Shown: piece after piece, positions 56,712 to 64,000 of the stretch
How the letters are laid out: every line of letters starts with the position of its first letter
Position numbering within the stretch: position 1 is the stretch's first letter
Assembly: GCA_016125035.1 (NCBI GenBank)
Contig: WGMN01000011.1
Location: forward strand, 1-64,000
Origin: Pseudomonadota bacterium
Lineage (GTDB): Bacteria > Pseudomonadota > Alphaproteobacteria > UBA2136 > UBA6156
DNA: 64,000 nucleotides
Direction of reading: 5' to 3'
Made by a program: the position numbers and the translations under genes
Notes under the pieces: model-generated
Told to the model about the DNA's origin: nothing
The model's database searches: none
Seen by the model: only the letters and a program-made list of their open reading frames with translations

Positions 56712-57208
56712 TAAAATTCTCCGCCGGCCTGGCCATCCTGGTGTTCGCCCTGGTGCTGGGCTTCTACCGCTACACCTCGCTTTCCTCACAAATAGAGGAT
56801 ACCCAAGGTGCGCTGCAAGATTCGCTGGAAAAGCGCGATGAGGGCAAAAACCTCTCCGAGCGCATCCGCAACGTGCGCAAGATCAGCGTCGTCACGTCCG
56901 ACGCGCAAAAGTTCAACATCGAGCGCATGCTGGGCATCGGCTCGCCGGGCATGGAGTGGCGCTTCATCGGCCAGCCGCTCATCCGCGGCAACAACCGCGC
57001 GCTGTTCCGCTACACCTTCCGCATTTCCGGTCCCTCCACCTTTGCCGAGGGCCAGGCCCTGCTGGAACGTATGGCCCGCCTGCCGGGCTTCGTGCCCTAC
57101 CGCTTCTGTTTCGCCTGCACCCAAAACCCGCGCGGCACGCCGGATGACCTCCGCGTGGTGCAAATCGAAGGCTACCTCTATGCCTATGACCCCAATGCGC
57201 TCTACTAG
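56708..57208 (+). CDS. GspM/PilO-like assembly protein
   Basis: 166 aa: N-terminal TM (FSAGLAILVFALVLGFYRYTSL), short coiled coil (SSQIEDTQGALQDSLEKRDEG), then a small domain with a Cys pair (RFCFACTQNP). Size, topology and position right after the GspL/PilN-like gene (4-base overlap) point to a PilO/GspM-type partner. Not recognisable by sequence alone. Confidence 0.55.
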   Translation: MIKFSAGLAILVFALVLGFYRYTSLSSQIEDTQGALQDSLEKRDEGKNLSERIRNVRKISVVTSDAQKFNIERMLGIGSPGMEWRFIGQPLIRGNNRALFRYTFRISGPSTFAEGQALLERMARLPGFVPYRFCFACTQNPRGTPDDLRVVQIEGYLYAYDPNALY

Positions 57209-58028
57209 CCTCGCACTGCTGTTCTTGCTGGTGTTGCCGGCGGCGGCCGCGCACGCGCAGGCGGCGGTCACCAAGGCCGATAGCTTCGATTGGCCCAAAA
57301 GCTTCTCCGGCCAGCCAGATTTCGCCTTCACCCGGGCAGAGGCGCTCGACGAAGCCACCTCCCGCGCCAAGCAGGAGAACGAACCGGCACCCGCACTGCC
57401 CACGCTGCCCGATCTCATCAACGACGAGAGCAAGATCGATCCGCTGCACCTCTACCACGCGCAAGATGTCTCCTCCACCACCAGCAGCAACACCCTGGCC
57501 CTGCCGGTGGCGGCGGCGCCCAAGGCCTCGCAACTCCCCAGCTTCTCCAACTCCTACCGTGCCGACCTCTCCGAGTTCCGCGCCACCCTGGCGCAAACGG
57601 TCAGCGAAACCATTGCCACCTGGCACCCAGATGCCTCTCGCTACAGCTTCGGCGGCCTGGTCAACGGCCTCACTTTGCAAACGGTGTCCACCTCGCCGGT
57701 GCGCTACGCGGTCATCAACGGCCACCGGTATGAGCCGGGCAGCTCCTTCCAGCTCAAGGCCCCGGTCAGCGTGCCGGAAGATGCCATTGCCACCGCCTTG
57801 CAGGCCAAAATGCCGGTCAAGGGCGTGCTCACCGATGACCTCTACTCTAAATACAATGCCGCTTATGAAGAAGCGCTGAGCAACTTCAACGCGGCGCGCA
57901 CCGCCAACCCTGCGGTGGCGCGGCAAAACCTCACGGTGCCGGTGGTGGTGCGCAGTATCGAGCCCCGCCGCGTGGTGCTCTCGGTGGGCGGAGAAGAACA
58001 TGAGCTCACGGTCAAATTCACCTACTAA
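57195..58028 (+). CDS. Periplasmic assembly protein (PilP/GspC-like?)
   Basis: 277 aa. Signal peptide RSTSLALLFLLVLPAAAAHA at the ATG that overlaps the previous gene by 14 bases. An extended Ala/Pro/Ser-rich region (~30-115) and a C-terminal beta domain (VVVRSIEPRRVVLSVGGEEH) resembling the homology region that PilP or GspC uses to contact the secretin. Function inferred from layout. Confidence 0.5.
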   Translation: MRSTSLALLFLLVLPAAAAHAQAAVTKADSFDWPKSFSGQPDFAFTRAEALDEATSRAKQENEPAPALPTLPDLINDESKIDPLHLYHAQDVSSTTSSNTLALPVAAAPKASQLPSFSNSYRADLSEFRATLAQTVSETIATWHPDASRYSFGGLVNGLTLQTVSTSPVRYAVINGHRYEPGSSFQLKAPVSVPEDAIATALQAKMPVKGVLTDDLYSKYNAAYEEALSNFNAARTANPAVARQNLTVPVVVRSIEPRRVVLSVGGEEHELTVKFTY

Positions 58029-58782
58029 CCGCGGCGCGCTGGCGCACCTCGCGGGGCAGGGGGGGGCTTTCTCGCCCTTCATGTTCGGCATGATCATGGG
58101 CGTCACGGTGTTCTCCGCGCTGTCCATGCAGTACGCCAAAAAAGCCCTGGCCGACTACCAAACCCGCCAAACGGAACGCGCCCGCGCCAACGCGCAGGAT
58201 ATCGCCAGCGCGATGGATTTCGCCATCGCCACCGAAACCAGGGATACCTATAACGATACCTACAGCCTCGACCGCGCCCGCCAATATTCCGAGAGCACCG
58301 GCAAAACCCGCGGCGACGCCGATTTCCAGGTCACCACCCGCCAGGGCGACGGCGACGAGCAATTCGGCCGCCGCGACGATAAAGTGGCCATCACCGCCTC
58401 CGACGATGCCCTGCTGCGCGGGCAGGTGGCCCGCAGCTCCAACGCCACCGAGCTCACCAACCTCTCCGCCAGCTCCACCACGCCGGTGGCGGTTTATGAC
58501 ACCTCGGTGGCGCGTGATCGGCAGATCCGCACCAGCGCCGCGCGGATGAGCCAGATCGCCGAGCAGCTCTACGCCTACTACGCCGCCAACCTTAAGTTTC
58601 CCGACAGCAACGCCTACGATAGCCTGGTAAGCCACTTCGGCCTGCGCGACGCCTGGGGCGAGGATTTCGAATACTCCGTGGCCCCCGACCAGCAATCGGC
58701 CCAAATCGGCTTCACCACTCCATGGAATTACCACCAGGAGCTTAACTTAAGCTTGAAAGGCGGGCCAGAATCGTCACAATAG
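58000..58782 (+). CDS. Pilin-like protein 1
   Basis: 260 aa. After ~25 polar residues with GGAFSPFMFG comes a hydrophobic helix (MIMGVTVFSALSMQYAKKAL) that runs into an amphipathic helix, as in type IV pilin N-termini, then a largely polar body. A glycine precedes the helix, but the usual Phe1/Glu5 cleavage context is missing. It overlaps the upstream gene by 29 bases. Probably a pseudopilin or a fibre-associated component. Confidence 0.5.
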   Translation: MSSRSNSPTNRGALAHLAGQGGAFSPFMFGMIMGVTVFSALSMQYAKKALADYQTRQTERARANAQDIASAMDFAIATETRDTYNDTYSLDRARQYSESTGKTRGDADFQVTTRQGDGDEQFGRRDDKVAITASDDALLRGQVARSSNATELTNLSASSTTPVAVYDTSVARDRQIRTSAARMSQIAEQLYAYYAANLKFPDSNAYDSLVSHFGLRDAWGEDFEYSVAPDQQSAQIGFTTPWNYHQELNLSLKGGPESSQ

Positions 58783-58786
58783 ACCC

Positions 58787-59710
58787 ATGATCCACTTTCG
58801 CCTGCCCTCCCGTATGTTCTCCGGCCAGTCCGGCGCGATGTTCGGCATGGACGCGCGCATCGCGCTCATCATTGCCGCCATCCTCGCCTCGGTGGGCGGC
58901 TGGCAGATGATGAGCCGGCTGGAAAGTTCCAAGGTCGACGCCGCCCAACAACAGGCCGAGCAACTCAAGGACGCGCTCGACCGCTACTACCAGACCAAAG
59001 GCATCAACCACCTGCCCAACTCGCTGGAGGAACTGTTTACCGAGGGCGTGATCACCGATCCCTCCCTCAAAACCGATCCCTGGGGCGCACCTTGGGAGTA
59101 CGCGCATTCTTCGGCCCAGCTGCGCTTTGAAGACATGCCCGTCACCACCCAGTTCGCGGTCATCTACAGCCGCGGCAAAAACGGCCTGAATGATTCCGGC
59201 GGCTTCTCCGGGCTCGATGACTTCGCCCAGTGGGCCCCGGGCAAAGACGACGTCGGCACCAAATACATCTCACGCGATGTAGAGCGCAAACGCATCGACG
59301 AATACCGCGGCCGCGCCCAGCTGATCATCGACAAACTCGAGGCGGCGGAATCCTCCGCCTTCCTCGAGGCGCAAAACACCTGCGGCGGTGATTCCCCGCC
59401 CGCCTGGTGCACCGATACCGCCGGCAAAAACTACACCCTGTTCAACTTCTACCCCAAGGCCGACTCCGACGACACCACCGACGTCATCTACTACTCCGAA
59501 AAGGTCGCCAACAAGCCGGTCTACTCCAGCGGCAACGTCGACGACATGCAACAACTGATGATCGACCTCGGCCTGCCGGCAAATTACGCCACCGATCCCT
59601 GGGGCCGCATCCTCATGTACAACCCCAACGTCACCGGCCGCACCATTCCGCCGTTCTCCGCCAGCATCTGCTTCTCCGCCGGCGAGAACTGCCTGGCCCG
59701 CAAGGAATAA
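58787..59710 (+). CDS. Pilin-like protein 2 (GspG-like)
   Basis: 307 aa. A short basic leader (MIHFRLPSRMFSGQSG), hydrophobic helix (ARIALIIAAILASVGGWQMM), amphipathic helix (DAAQQQAEQLKDALDRYYQTKG), then LPNSLEELFTEGVI...LKTDPWGAPWEYAHS, which closely follows the GspG pseudopilin pattern (DPWG.PY). A second ATDPWGRILMYNP block near the C-terminus suggests an internal duplication of this motif. Conserved Glu5 is replaced (GAMFGMD). It is the best major-subunit candidate of the operon. Confidence 0.65.
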   Translation: MIHFRLPSRMFSGQSGAMFGMDARIALIIAAILASVGGWQMMSRLESSKVDAAQQQAEQLKDALDRYYQTKGINHLPNSLEELFTEGVITDPSLKTDPWGAPWEYAHSSAQLRFEDMPVTTQFAVIYSRGKNGLNDSGGFSGLDDFAQWAPGKDDVGTKYISRDVERKRIDEYRGRAQLIIDKLEAAESSAFLEAQNTCGGDSPPAWCTDTAGKNYTLFNFYPKADSDDTTDVIYYSEKVANKPVYSSGNVDDMQQLMIDLGLPANYATDPWGRILMYNPNVTGRTIPPFSASICFSAGENCLARKE

Positions 59711-59712
59711 CC

Positions 59713-60315
59713 TTGCCCGCCAAACGCCCGCCCAAAGCCCCCCCCGCGCTCACCGTGTGGGAGAACGCCACCGGCGTCGCCCAGGCCGCCCAACCCGGCC
59801 TCATCCCGGCGCACCACGGCGGCTTTATCACCTTCGTGCTCACCATCGTGCTGCTGGCGGTGCTCATGCCCACGCAGGGCGCGGGGTTGCCCGCGCTGGC
59901 GCTCTCGCTGCTGTTCGCGCGCCTCATCGCGCTGGAATTCACCAGCTACACCCTGCCCAACATCTACACCGTGCCGCTGCTGGCGGTGGGCTGCGCGCAC
60001 GCGGCGCTGCACGGGCTGTTCTTGCAGTTCACGGCGGCAGCGCTGCTGTTGCTGGCTGTGGCGCTGCTGTTGCCGCGCCTGCGCCCCCAGGCGGGGTTTG
60101 GCGGCGGCGATTTCAAACTCCTCGCCGCCTATTTCGCTTTTTTTCCAGTGCAGGGGGCGCTGCTCACCTTGGGGCTGGCGTGCCTGCTGTACCTGCCGCT
60201 GGGCTTTGCGTTTCCGCGCCGGCCGGTGCCGTTTGGCGTGCCGCTCATTCTTGCCTGGGTCTTATTACTTGCCTTCCCAACCTTGCCAAACTGGGTTTTT
60301 TCCACCATATCCTAG
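59713..60315 (+). CDS. A24-family prepilin peptidase
   Basis: 200 aa, about six TMs, TTG start 2 bases after the previous stop. FGGGDFKLLAA (~137) is the GxGD-type second catalytic site. The first site reads LEFTSYTLPNIYT, where Glu stands at the position usually held by catalytic Asp (D.....lPN). It should cleave and methylate the leader peptides of the pilin-like proteins encoded just upstream. The Glu substitution makes activity less certain. Confidence 0.75.
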   Translation: MPAKRPPKAPPALTVWENATGVAQAAQPGLIPAHHGGFITFVLTIVLLAVLMPTQGAGLPALALSLLFARLIALEFTSYTLPNIYTVPLLAVGCAHAALHGLFLQFTAAALLLLAVALLLPRLRPQAGFGGGDFKLLAAYFAFFPVQGALLTLGLACLLYLPLGFAFPRRPVPFGVPLILAWVLLLAFPTLPNWVFSTIS

Positions 60316-60318
60316 GGT

Positions 60319-60876
60319 ATGCCCACCCATACCTGCGCCTGGCCCCAATGCCGCGAGGAAGGCCTCTTCCCCGCCCCCAAAGACCCGCGCGATCTCAAAC
60401 AGCGCCAGTATTTCTGCCAGCCCCACATCAAAGAGTTCAACAAACGCTGGAACGGCCTCTCCGGCTTTTCCGAGAACGAGATCTACCAGATGCAAGACGG
60501 CGCGGCCACCTGGCAACGCCCCACTTGGGGCATGGGCCTGGGGGCAAGCGGCGGCACGCCCACCGGCGCGCGGGTAGAGAACACCTTCGCCTCTGCCGAT
60601 GACCTCTACGGCTTCTTCAAAAACCGCGTGGCGCAGGAGGGGGCGCGCCCCAGCTCCGCCACACGCCACCTGCCGCCGGATGTAAAAGAGGCCTGCGCCA
60701 TTTTTTCCATCGAGCAACCGCTGGAAGAGGCGCTGCTCAAAAAGCGCTACCTCTCGCTGGTCAAAACCCACCACCCAGACGTGAATAAATCGCCGGACGC
60801 GCCAGAGCACATCAAACGCATCAACGTCGCCTTCCGCATCCTGGCCGATTTCGCCCAGCGCCACGCCGCGGCCTAA
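60319..60876 (+). CDS. J-domain protein with N-terminal Cys/His cluster
   Basis: 185 aa. Residues 1-45 hold CAWPQC and YFCQPH, a possible zinc site. The C-terminal third is a J domain: LEEALLKKRYLSLVKTHHPDVNK with the HPD needed to stimulate DnaK. Proteins of this layout are common in alphaproteobacteria next to housekeeping genes. Its ATG follows the peptidase by 3 bases, but it may only be the last gene of a shared transcript. Confidence 0.85.
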   Translation: MPTHTCAWPQCREEGLFPAPKDPRDLKQRQYFCQPHIKEFNKRWNGLSGFSENEIYQMQDGAATWQRPTWGMGLGASGGTPTGARVENTFASADDLYGFFKNRVAQEGARPSSATRHLPPDVKEACAIFSIEQPLEEALLKKRYLSLVKTHHPDVNKSPDAPEHIKRINVAFRILADFAQRHAAA

Positions 60877-60911
60877 GGCCGGGCGCCGATCTTCATCTGG
60901 GGTGGTTTAGC

Positions 60912-61691
60912 TTAACGGCCGTCGCTGGGGGCGGTGGTGGCGTCAATGGTCCTGGGGCCGCCCATTTCGGCGCGCGGCACAATGTAAAGACGCGGCTCGG
61001 TGTAGGTGTTCTCCTGTGGCTTCCAGTGGCGGGCGTCGCCGGTTTTAATATCCCAGGCAATGTCCGCGGCAATGCTCCGGGTTATGGCATCCAGCATGGA
61101 ATAAAGCGCCTGCGCATCTTCTTCCTTGGTGGGGCCGCGGCGGTCGGCGTTTAGCCGGCGCTGCACCAGGTCCAGCCAATAATCCTTGCGCAACGCCACG
61201 GTAGAGTCACTGCGCCGCACCAGCACTCCCACATGGATGGCGGCGCGGTAGCGGCCCTGCGGCCCGCTCCAAAAGCTGCCCACCAGCACATCGCTCTCCA
61301 GGTTTTTCAGCGTCAGCTCCACCTTATAGTCCTTGGGCATTTTCGGGCGGTAGCTCATGTACATGTCAAACATCGCAGGCATGTGGGCGGTCACGCCGTG
61401 CAGCAGCTCGTCCGGCTCGTAGCGGTATTGGTAGCGGTCGGGCTGGTCCTGGGCGGTCAGGCGCGGCGGGCGGTCATCGCTAAAGCGCACAATCTCCATC
61501 GAGAAATCGCTGTGGATCAGCGCCTTCTCCTTACCAGTGGGGGCAATGTCGTTCCATGGCCCGGCTTCGGTGATCACCGGCTTGGCCATCGGCTCCATGC
61601 CGCAGGCCGCAAGCCACAACGCCAAAATCAGCGTGCCGCCGCCAACGCTACGCCGAATTGAGTGGAAATATCTGCTACGCACGCATCCCAT
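60912..61691 (-). CDS. Putative lipoprotein (259 aa)
   Basis: Lipobox LILALWLAAC at ~residues 24-33. The body has no recognised domain; AMFDMYMSYRPKMPKDYKVELTLKNLESDVLVG is mostly beta/helix mix. The ATG used lies inside the upstream lipoprotein gene (64-base overlap) because no other start precedes the lipobox. The two leftward lipoproteins probably work together at the outer membrane. Confidence 0.6.
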   Translation of the reverse strand: MGCVRSRYFHSIRRSVGGGTLILALWLAACGMEPMAKPVITEAGPWNDIAPTGKEKALIHSDFSMEIVRFSDDRPPRLTAQDQPDRYQYRYEPDELLHGVTAHMPAMFDMYMSYRPKMPKDYKVELTLKNLESDVLVGSFWSGPQGRYRAAIHVGVLVRRSDSTVALRKDYWLDLVQRRLNADRRGPTKEEDAQALYSMLDAITRSIAADIAWDIKTGDARHWKPQENTYTEPRLYIVPRAEMGGPRTIDATTAPSDGR

Positions 61692-62173
61692 ACCTGTTGC
61701 CACATGGTTTCGCGCCTGCCCTCGGGGGTCAAGGCGGCGGGGTCGGCTTTGTCCACGGCCTGTTGCACAGAATCCCTTATAATCCCAATCCCCGGCTGCG
61801 CCACAATGTCGCAATGCGCCGGGCTGTCGGCCAAAATCCGGCCATTTTCCTGGCGTCCGCGCAGGTTCACGTCCACCGTCAGGGCATAGCTGTTGGCGCT
61901 GCGGGTTGCCTCAAAATGGCTCACCGCCACATCCAGCAAGGCCGGTTCGTTGGCAAAAATGCTGCGCGCCACGTGGCGCTGCCAGCTGGCCATAAAGGTC
62001 GCGGGGTCAAAGGTCACTTCGTTGGTCAGGCGGGTTTCGTCTTCTGTGGGGCGCAGGTCCTTGTACATGCCAAGGCTAAAGTCGTAGCCCCACGGGCCCA
62101 CCTTCGGCGCCGGCGTGGGCGCGCAACTGGCCAGTGCCAGCACCGCCACGGCAAGGGGAACGTACCTGTTCAT
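61628..62173 (-). CDS. Putative lipoprotein (181 aa)
   Basis: Signal MNRYVPLAVAVLALASC with lipidated Cys ~17. No domain recognised; VDVNLRGRQENGRILADSPAHC is a beta-rich segment. A GTG 9 bases upstream may be the true start (ggggggt lies between). First gene of the leftward lipoprotein pair. Confidence 0.6.
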   Translation of the reverse strand: MNRYVPLAVAVLALASCAPTPAPKVGPWGYDFSLGMYKDLRPTEDETRLTNEVTFDPATFMASWQRHVARSIFANEPALLDVAVSHFEATRSANSYALTVDVNLRGRQENGRILADSPAHCDIVAQPGIGIIRDSVQQAVDKADPAALTPEGRRETMWQQVWDACVADISTQFGVALAAAR

Positions 62174-62221
62174 ACCCCCCACTCTAGCACCATCGCGGCG
62201 GGCTGCCAGCCGGGGGCCGCT

Positions 62222-63061
62222 TTAAGGCTTAACCCCTAGCGCAACGCGGTCACGCTCTCCCAGGTCCTTCACCACCGCTACTTCGCCAAAACCCTGGGCC
62301 TGCAAAAGCCCGGCCACCGCTTCGCCCTGCAACCAGCCTATCTCCAGGCACAGCCAGCCGCCCTGTTCCAGCGCCGCCCAGGCCTCGGGTATCAGCGCCC
62401 GGTAAACATCCAGCCCTTCCACCCCGGCGCGCAACGCCACCTCGGGCTCAAAGCCGCGCACGCTCTCGTCCAGGCCGCCCCATTCGTCGTCGGCAATGTA
62501 GGGGGGGTTGCTAAAAATCAGGTCAAAAGCTCCCTCCGCGCCGGCCAGCAGGCTGCCGCGGCGCAGCTCGCAACGGTCCACCACCCCCGCCTCGCGCAAA
62601 TTCTCTTCCGCCACCGCCAACGCCCGGGCAGAAATATCCGTGCCCACCGCGCGCACCTCCGGCCGCTCCAGCAGCACACTGCCAATCAGGCACCCGCTGC
62701 CCACGCCAACCTCTGCCACGCGCATGGTGCCGTCCACCCGCTCCAGCACTTCGCTCAGCAAAATTTCGCTGTCCGGGCGCGGTATCAGCACGTCCGGCCC
62801 CACTTTCCAGTCACGGCTCCAAAAGGGCGCCCACCCCAGCACATAGGCCAGCGGCTCGCCGCCAATCCTCCGTGCCACCAAAGCCTGCAAGTCGTCCATC
62901 CGCGCGGTGGGGAAGGGCCCCTCCTCCTGCCGCAGCAACTCCTTTTCACCAAGCCCCAGCACCTGCGCCACCAGCAGGCTGCCCTCGCGCGGCGCGGGCT
63001 CCAGCCCGGCGGCTTCCAGCCGCCGCTGCACCACCCGCCATTCCTGCCCCAGGCTGGCCAT
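62222..63061 (-). CDS. prmC: Peptide chain release factor N5-glutamine methyltransferase
   Basis: 279 aa. Motif I VAEVGVGSGCLIGSVLL, VGTDISARALAVAEEN, and the catalytic NPPY in LIFSNPPYIADDEW identify PrmC/HemK, which methylates the Gln of the GGQ loop of RF1/RF2. RIGGEPLAYVLG and DVLIPRPDSEIL are family hallmarks. Motif I has EVGVGSG instead of the usual DLGTGSG. The ATG overlaps the upstream stop by one base (TAATG), indicating translational coupling. Confidence 0.93.
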   Translation of the reverse strand: MASLGQEWRVVQRRLEAAGLEPAPREGSLLVAQVLGLGEKELLRQEEGPFPTARMDDLQALVARRIGGEPLAYVLGWAPFWSRDWKVGPDVLIPRPDSEILLSEVLERVDGTMRVAEVGVGSGCLIGSVLLERPEVRAVGTDISARALAVAEENLREAGVVDRCELRRGSLLAGAEGAFDLIFSNPPYIADDEWGGLDESVRGFEPEVALRAGVEGLDVYRALIPEAWAALEQGGWLCLEIGWLQGEAVAGLLQAQGFGEVAVVKDLGERDRVALGVKP

Positions 63062-63642
63062 TAGGGGTGTAGCCCCAAAACCCGCCGCCGCAGGCTGATT
63101 TCCAGCAAAAGGAGGGTGTTCAGGCCCATAATAACCACAGGATAAACCAAAGTGGTCGGGTTTAAATTGGCCATGGCTGCAAACGAGCAAATCCATTTAA
63201 GGTTGGCAAAAATGTATTGGGTGGCATTTTCTTCATGCGGGCGCATCCACGTTTTGCGGAAGGTAGGGAGGTAGCCTAACCCATCCACCAGCGTGGCAAT
63301 ACAGGCCGCGTAGAAAGGGCTCTTGGTAACCACCCATACGGGGATGGCACCAAACCCCAGCACCAAAAACAGCCAGTCACTACGGGTAATGTCCTTATGC
63401 CCGTAACGCAGCGCCAATACACATACCATCAAGGTCAAAACCAGGCTTATCAGGGCAGCCCAGGCACCTGGTCCGGCTCCTTCCACCATCTGTGCCGCCC
63501 ATGCCACCCCGGTCGCGGTGCTCCACACCAGGTAGGTAAACAGGTGCGGCTTCGATTTTCCCTTGTAAATTCCCCAGAAAAGCGGCGCATAATTGGCAAA
63601 GCCCAGCGCTGCTGCTGCCAACCCAAACCACTCTTTTTCCAT
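63061..63642 (-). CDS. PQ-loop/SemiSWEET-like membrane protein
   Basis: 193 aa, about six TMs in two similar halves. ALGFANYAPLFWGIYKGKSKPHLFT and LVDGLGYLPTFRKTWMRPHEE both show the Gly..Y.P...K.....P pattern of PQ-loop repeats. Such proteins are small transporters; substrate unknown. It lies between prfA (18 bases) and prmC (1-base overlap), an unusual insertion in a pair that is normally adjacent. Confidence 0.65.
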   Translation of the reverse strand: MEKEWFGLAAAALGFANYAPLFWGIYKGKSKPHLFTYLVWSTATGVAWAAQMVEGAGPGAWAALISLVLTLMVCVLALRYGHKDITRSDWLFLVLGFGAIPVWVVTKSPFYAACIATLVDGLGYLPTFRKTWMRPHEENATQYIFANLKWICSFAAMANLNPTTLVYPVVIMGLNTLLLLEISLRRRVLGLHP

Positions 63643-63660
63643 TTCTCCGCCCGCCTTGTT

Positions 63661-64000
63661 TTATTCCGCTAAAGCCGCAAGCCTCTCCGCCTCATCCGCC
63701 CGGTGCAGCGCCGAAATCAACTCCTGCAACGTCTTCCCGCCGGCCATCACGTCGGGCAGGTTGTGCACGGTCAGCTCAATGCGGTGGTCGGTCACACGGT
63801 TTTGCGGGTAGTTGTAGGTGCGTATCTTTTCGCTGCGGTCGCCGCGCCCCACCATGCTCTTGCGCGCCGCGCCCTCGGCGGCGGCCTGCTCTTCGCGCTT
63901 CAAGGCCAATAGCCTGCTGCGCAAAATCTTCATCGCCTTGTCCTTGTTCTTCAACTGGCTCTTTTCGTCCTGGCAGGCCACCGCCAGGCCGGTGGGCAGG
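63661..64000 (-). CDS. prfA: Peptide chain release factor 1, C-terminal part (runs off window)
   Basis: The last ~112 residues of RF1. [18 protein letters not shown] is the segment shortly after the GGQ loop (which lies beyond the window). [16 protein letters not shown] is the RF1/RF2 signature and [17 protein letters not shown] the C-terminus. RF1 reads UAA/UAG and releases the peptide; PrmC encoded downstream modifies it. Confidence 0.95.
   Translation of the reverse strand, partial: LPTGLAVACQDEKSQLKNKDKAMKILRSRLLALKREEQAAAEGAARKSMVGRGDRSEKIRTYNYPQNRVTDHRIELTVHNLPDVMAGGKTLQELISALHRADEAERLAALAE

Noticed and set aside
55203-56789. 528-aa open frame antisense to the GspL/PilN-like gene
   Set aside because: Gly/Val/Asp-rich shadow frame without any recognisable domain; the sense strand carries the operon.

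Overview
The window is one 64 kb piece of a GC-rich (roughly 60%) Gram-negative chromosome, most likely an alphaproteobacterium. The case rests on the gene order tig - methyltransferase - clpP - clpX - lon - hup, GluRS and CysRS of bacterial type, BamD, a Fur-family Zur, and RF1 next to PrmC. An encoded extra 5' G on tRNA-His and the family of ESAYERVM-type binding proteins hint at a branch outside the best-studied orders, perhaps Micavibrio-like, but I cannot prove this. Genes are densely packed with many 1-14 bp overlaps, and rho-independent hairpins separate transcription units.

Layout. 1-0.56 kb: interspersed palindromic repeats. 0.56-5.7 kb: a hypothetical gene, gltX, cysS, a third repeat copy, a GIY-YIG protein, a YgjV-like membrane protein and sufE. 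5.85-9.8 kb: a solute-binding protein translationally overlapped with a hybrid histidine kinase, a convergent HPt protein, and an AlkB-type dioxygenase. 10-15 kb: four tandem paralogous extracellular solute-binding proteins followed by one permease and one ATPase. 15-20.1 kb: a zinc/metallophore region with zur heading a leftward operon (His-rich membrane protein, small secreted protein, MacB-like ATPase, FtsX-like permease, DUF3299 protein), a divergent nicotianamine-synthase-like gene, and a leftward Cys-motif gene. The two divergent promoters carry the same palindrome TGTTAANNNTTAACA. 20.2-21.1 kb: an MscL-headed fragment and an OhrR-like regulator. 21.4-26.1 kb: an archaic (Csu-type) chaperone-usher pilus operon. 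26.2-36.3 kb: tRNA-Ile2, dprA, a ParA-like ATPase with a histone-H1-like tail, a diguanylate cyclase, a CcsA-like protein, bamD, a secreted protein, ligA, cdsA, a long hairpin, and a DUF84 NTPase.

36.3-47.9 kb: tRNA-Leu, tRNA-His and the proteostasis block tig, methyltransferase, clpP, clpX, lon and hup. The block is interrupted by a stand-alone ClpX-type zinc-finger protein, a GT-C-like membrane protein and two small membrane proteins. lon has a heat-shock-type promoter overlapped by a CIRCE element, and carries a 7-bp tandem repeat inside its coding region. 48-52.4 kb: a deoxyribosyltransferase-like protein, aldehyde dehydrogenase, tRNA-Val, a patatin-like protein, tRNA-Asp and endonuclease IV. 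52.6-60.3 kb: a tightly overlapped type II secretion/type IV pilus-like operon (ATPase, platform protein, GspL/PilN-like, GspM/PilO-like and PilP-like proteins, two pilin-like proteins, prepilin peptidase) with no secretin in view. 60.3-64 kb: a J-domain protein, two lipoproteins, prmC, a PQ-loop-like membrane protein and the C-terminal part of prfA.

The most interesting observations are the putative Zur-controlled nicotianamine-like metallophore locus, the solo ClpX zinc-finger protein lying between clpP and clpX, the fourfold binding-protein array, the ParA-H1 fusion, and the dual heat-shock control plus heptanucleotide repeat of lon. All functional calls come from motif recognition by eye; no database search was run.
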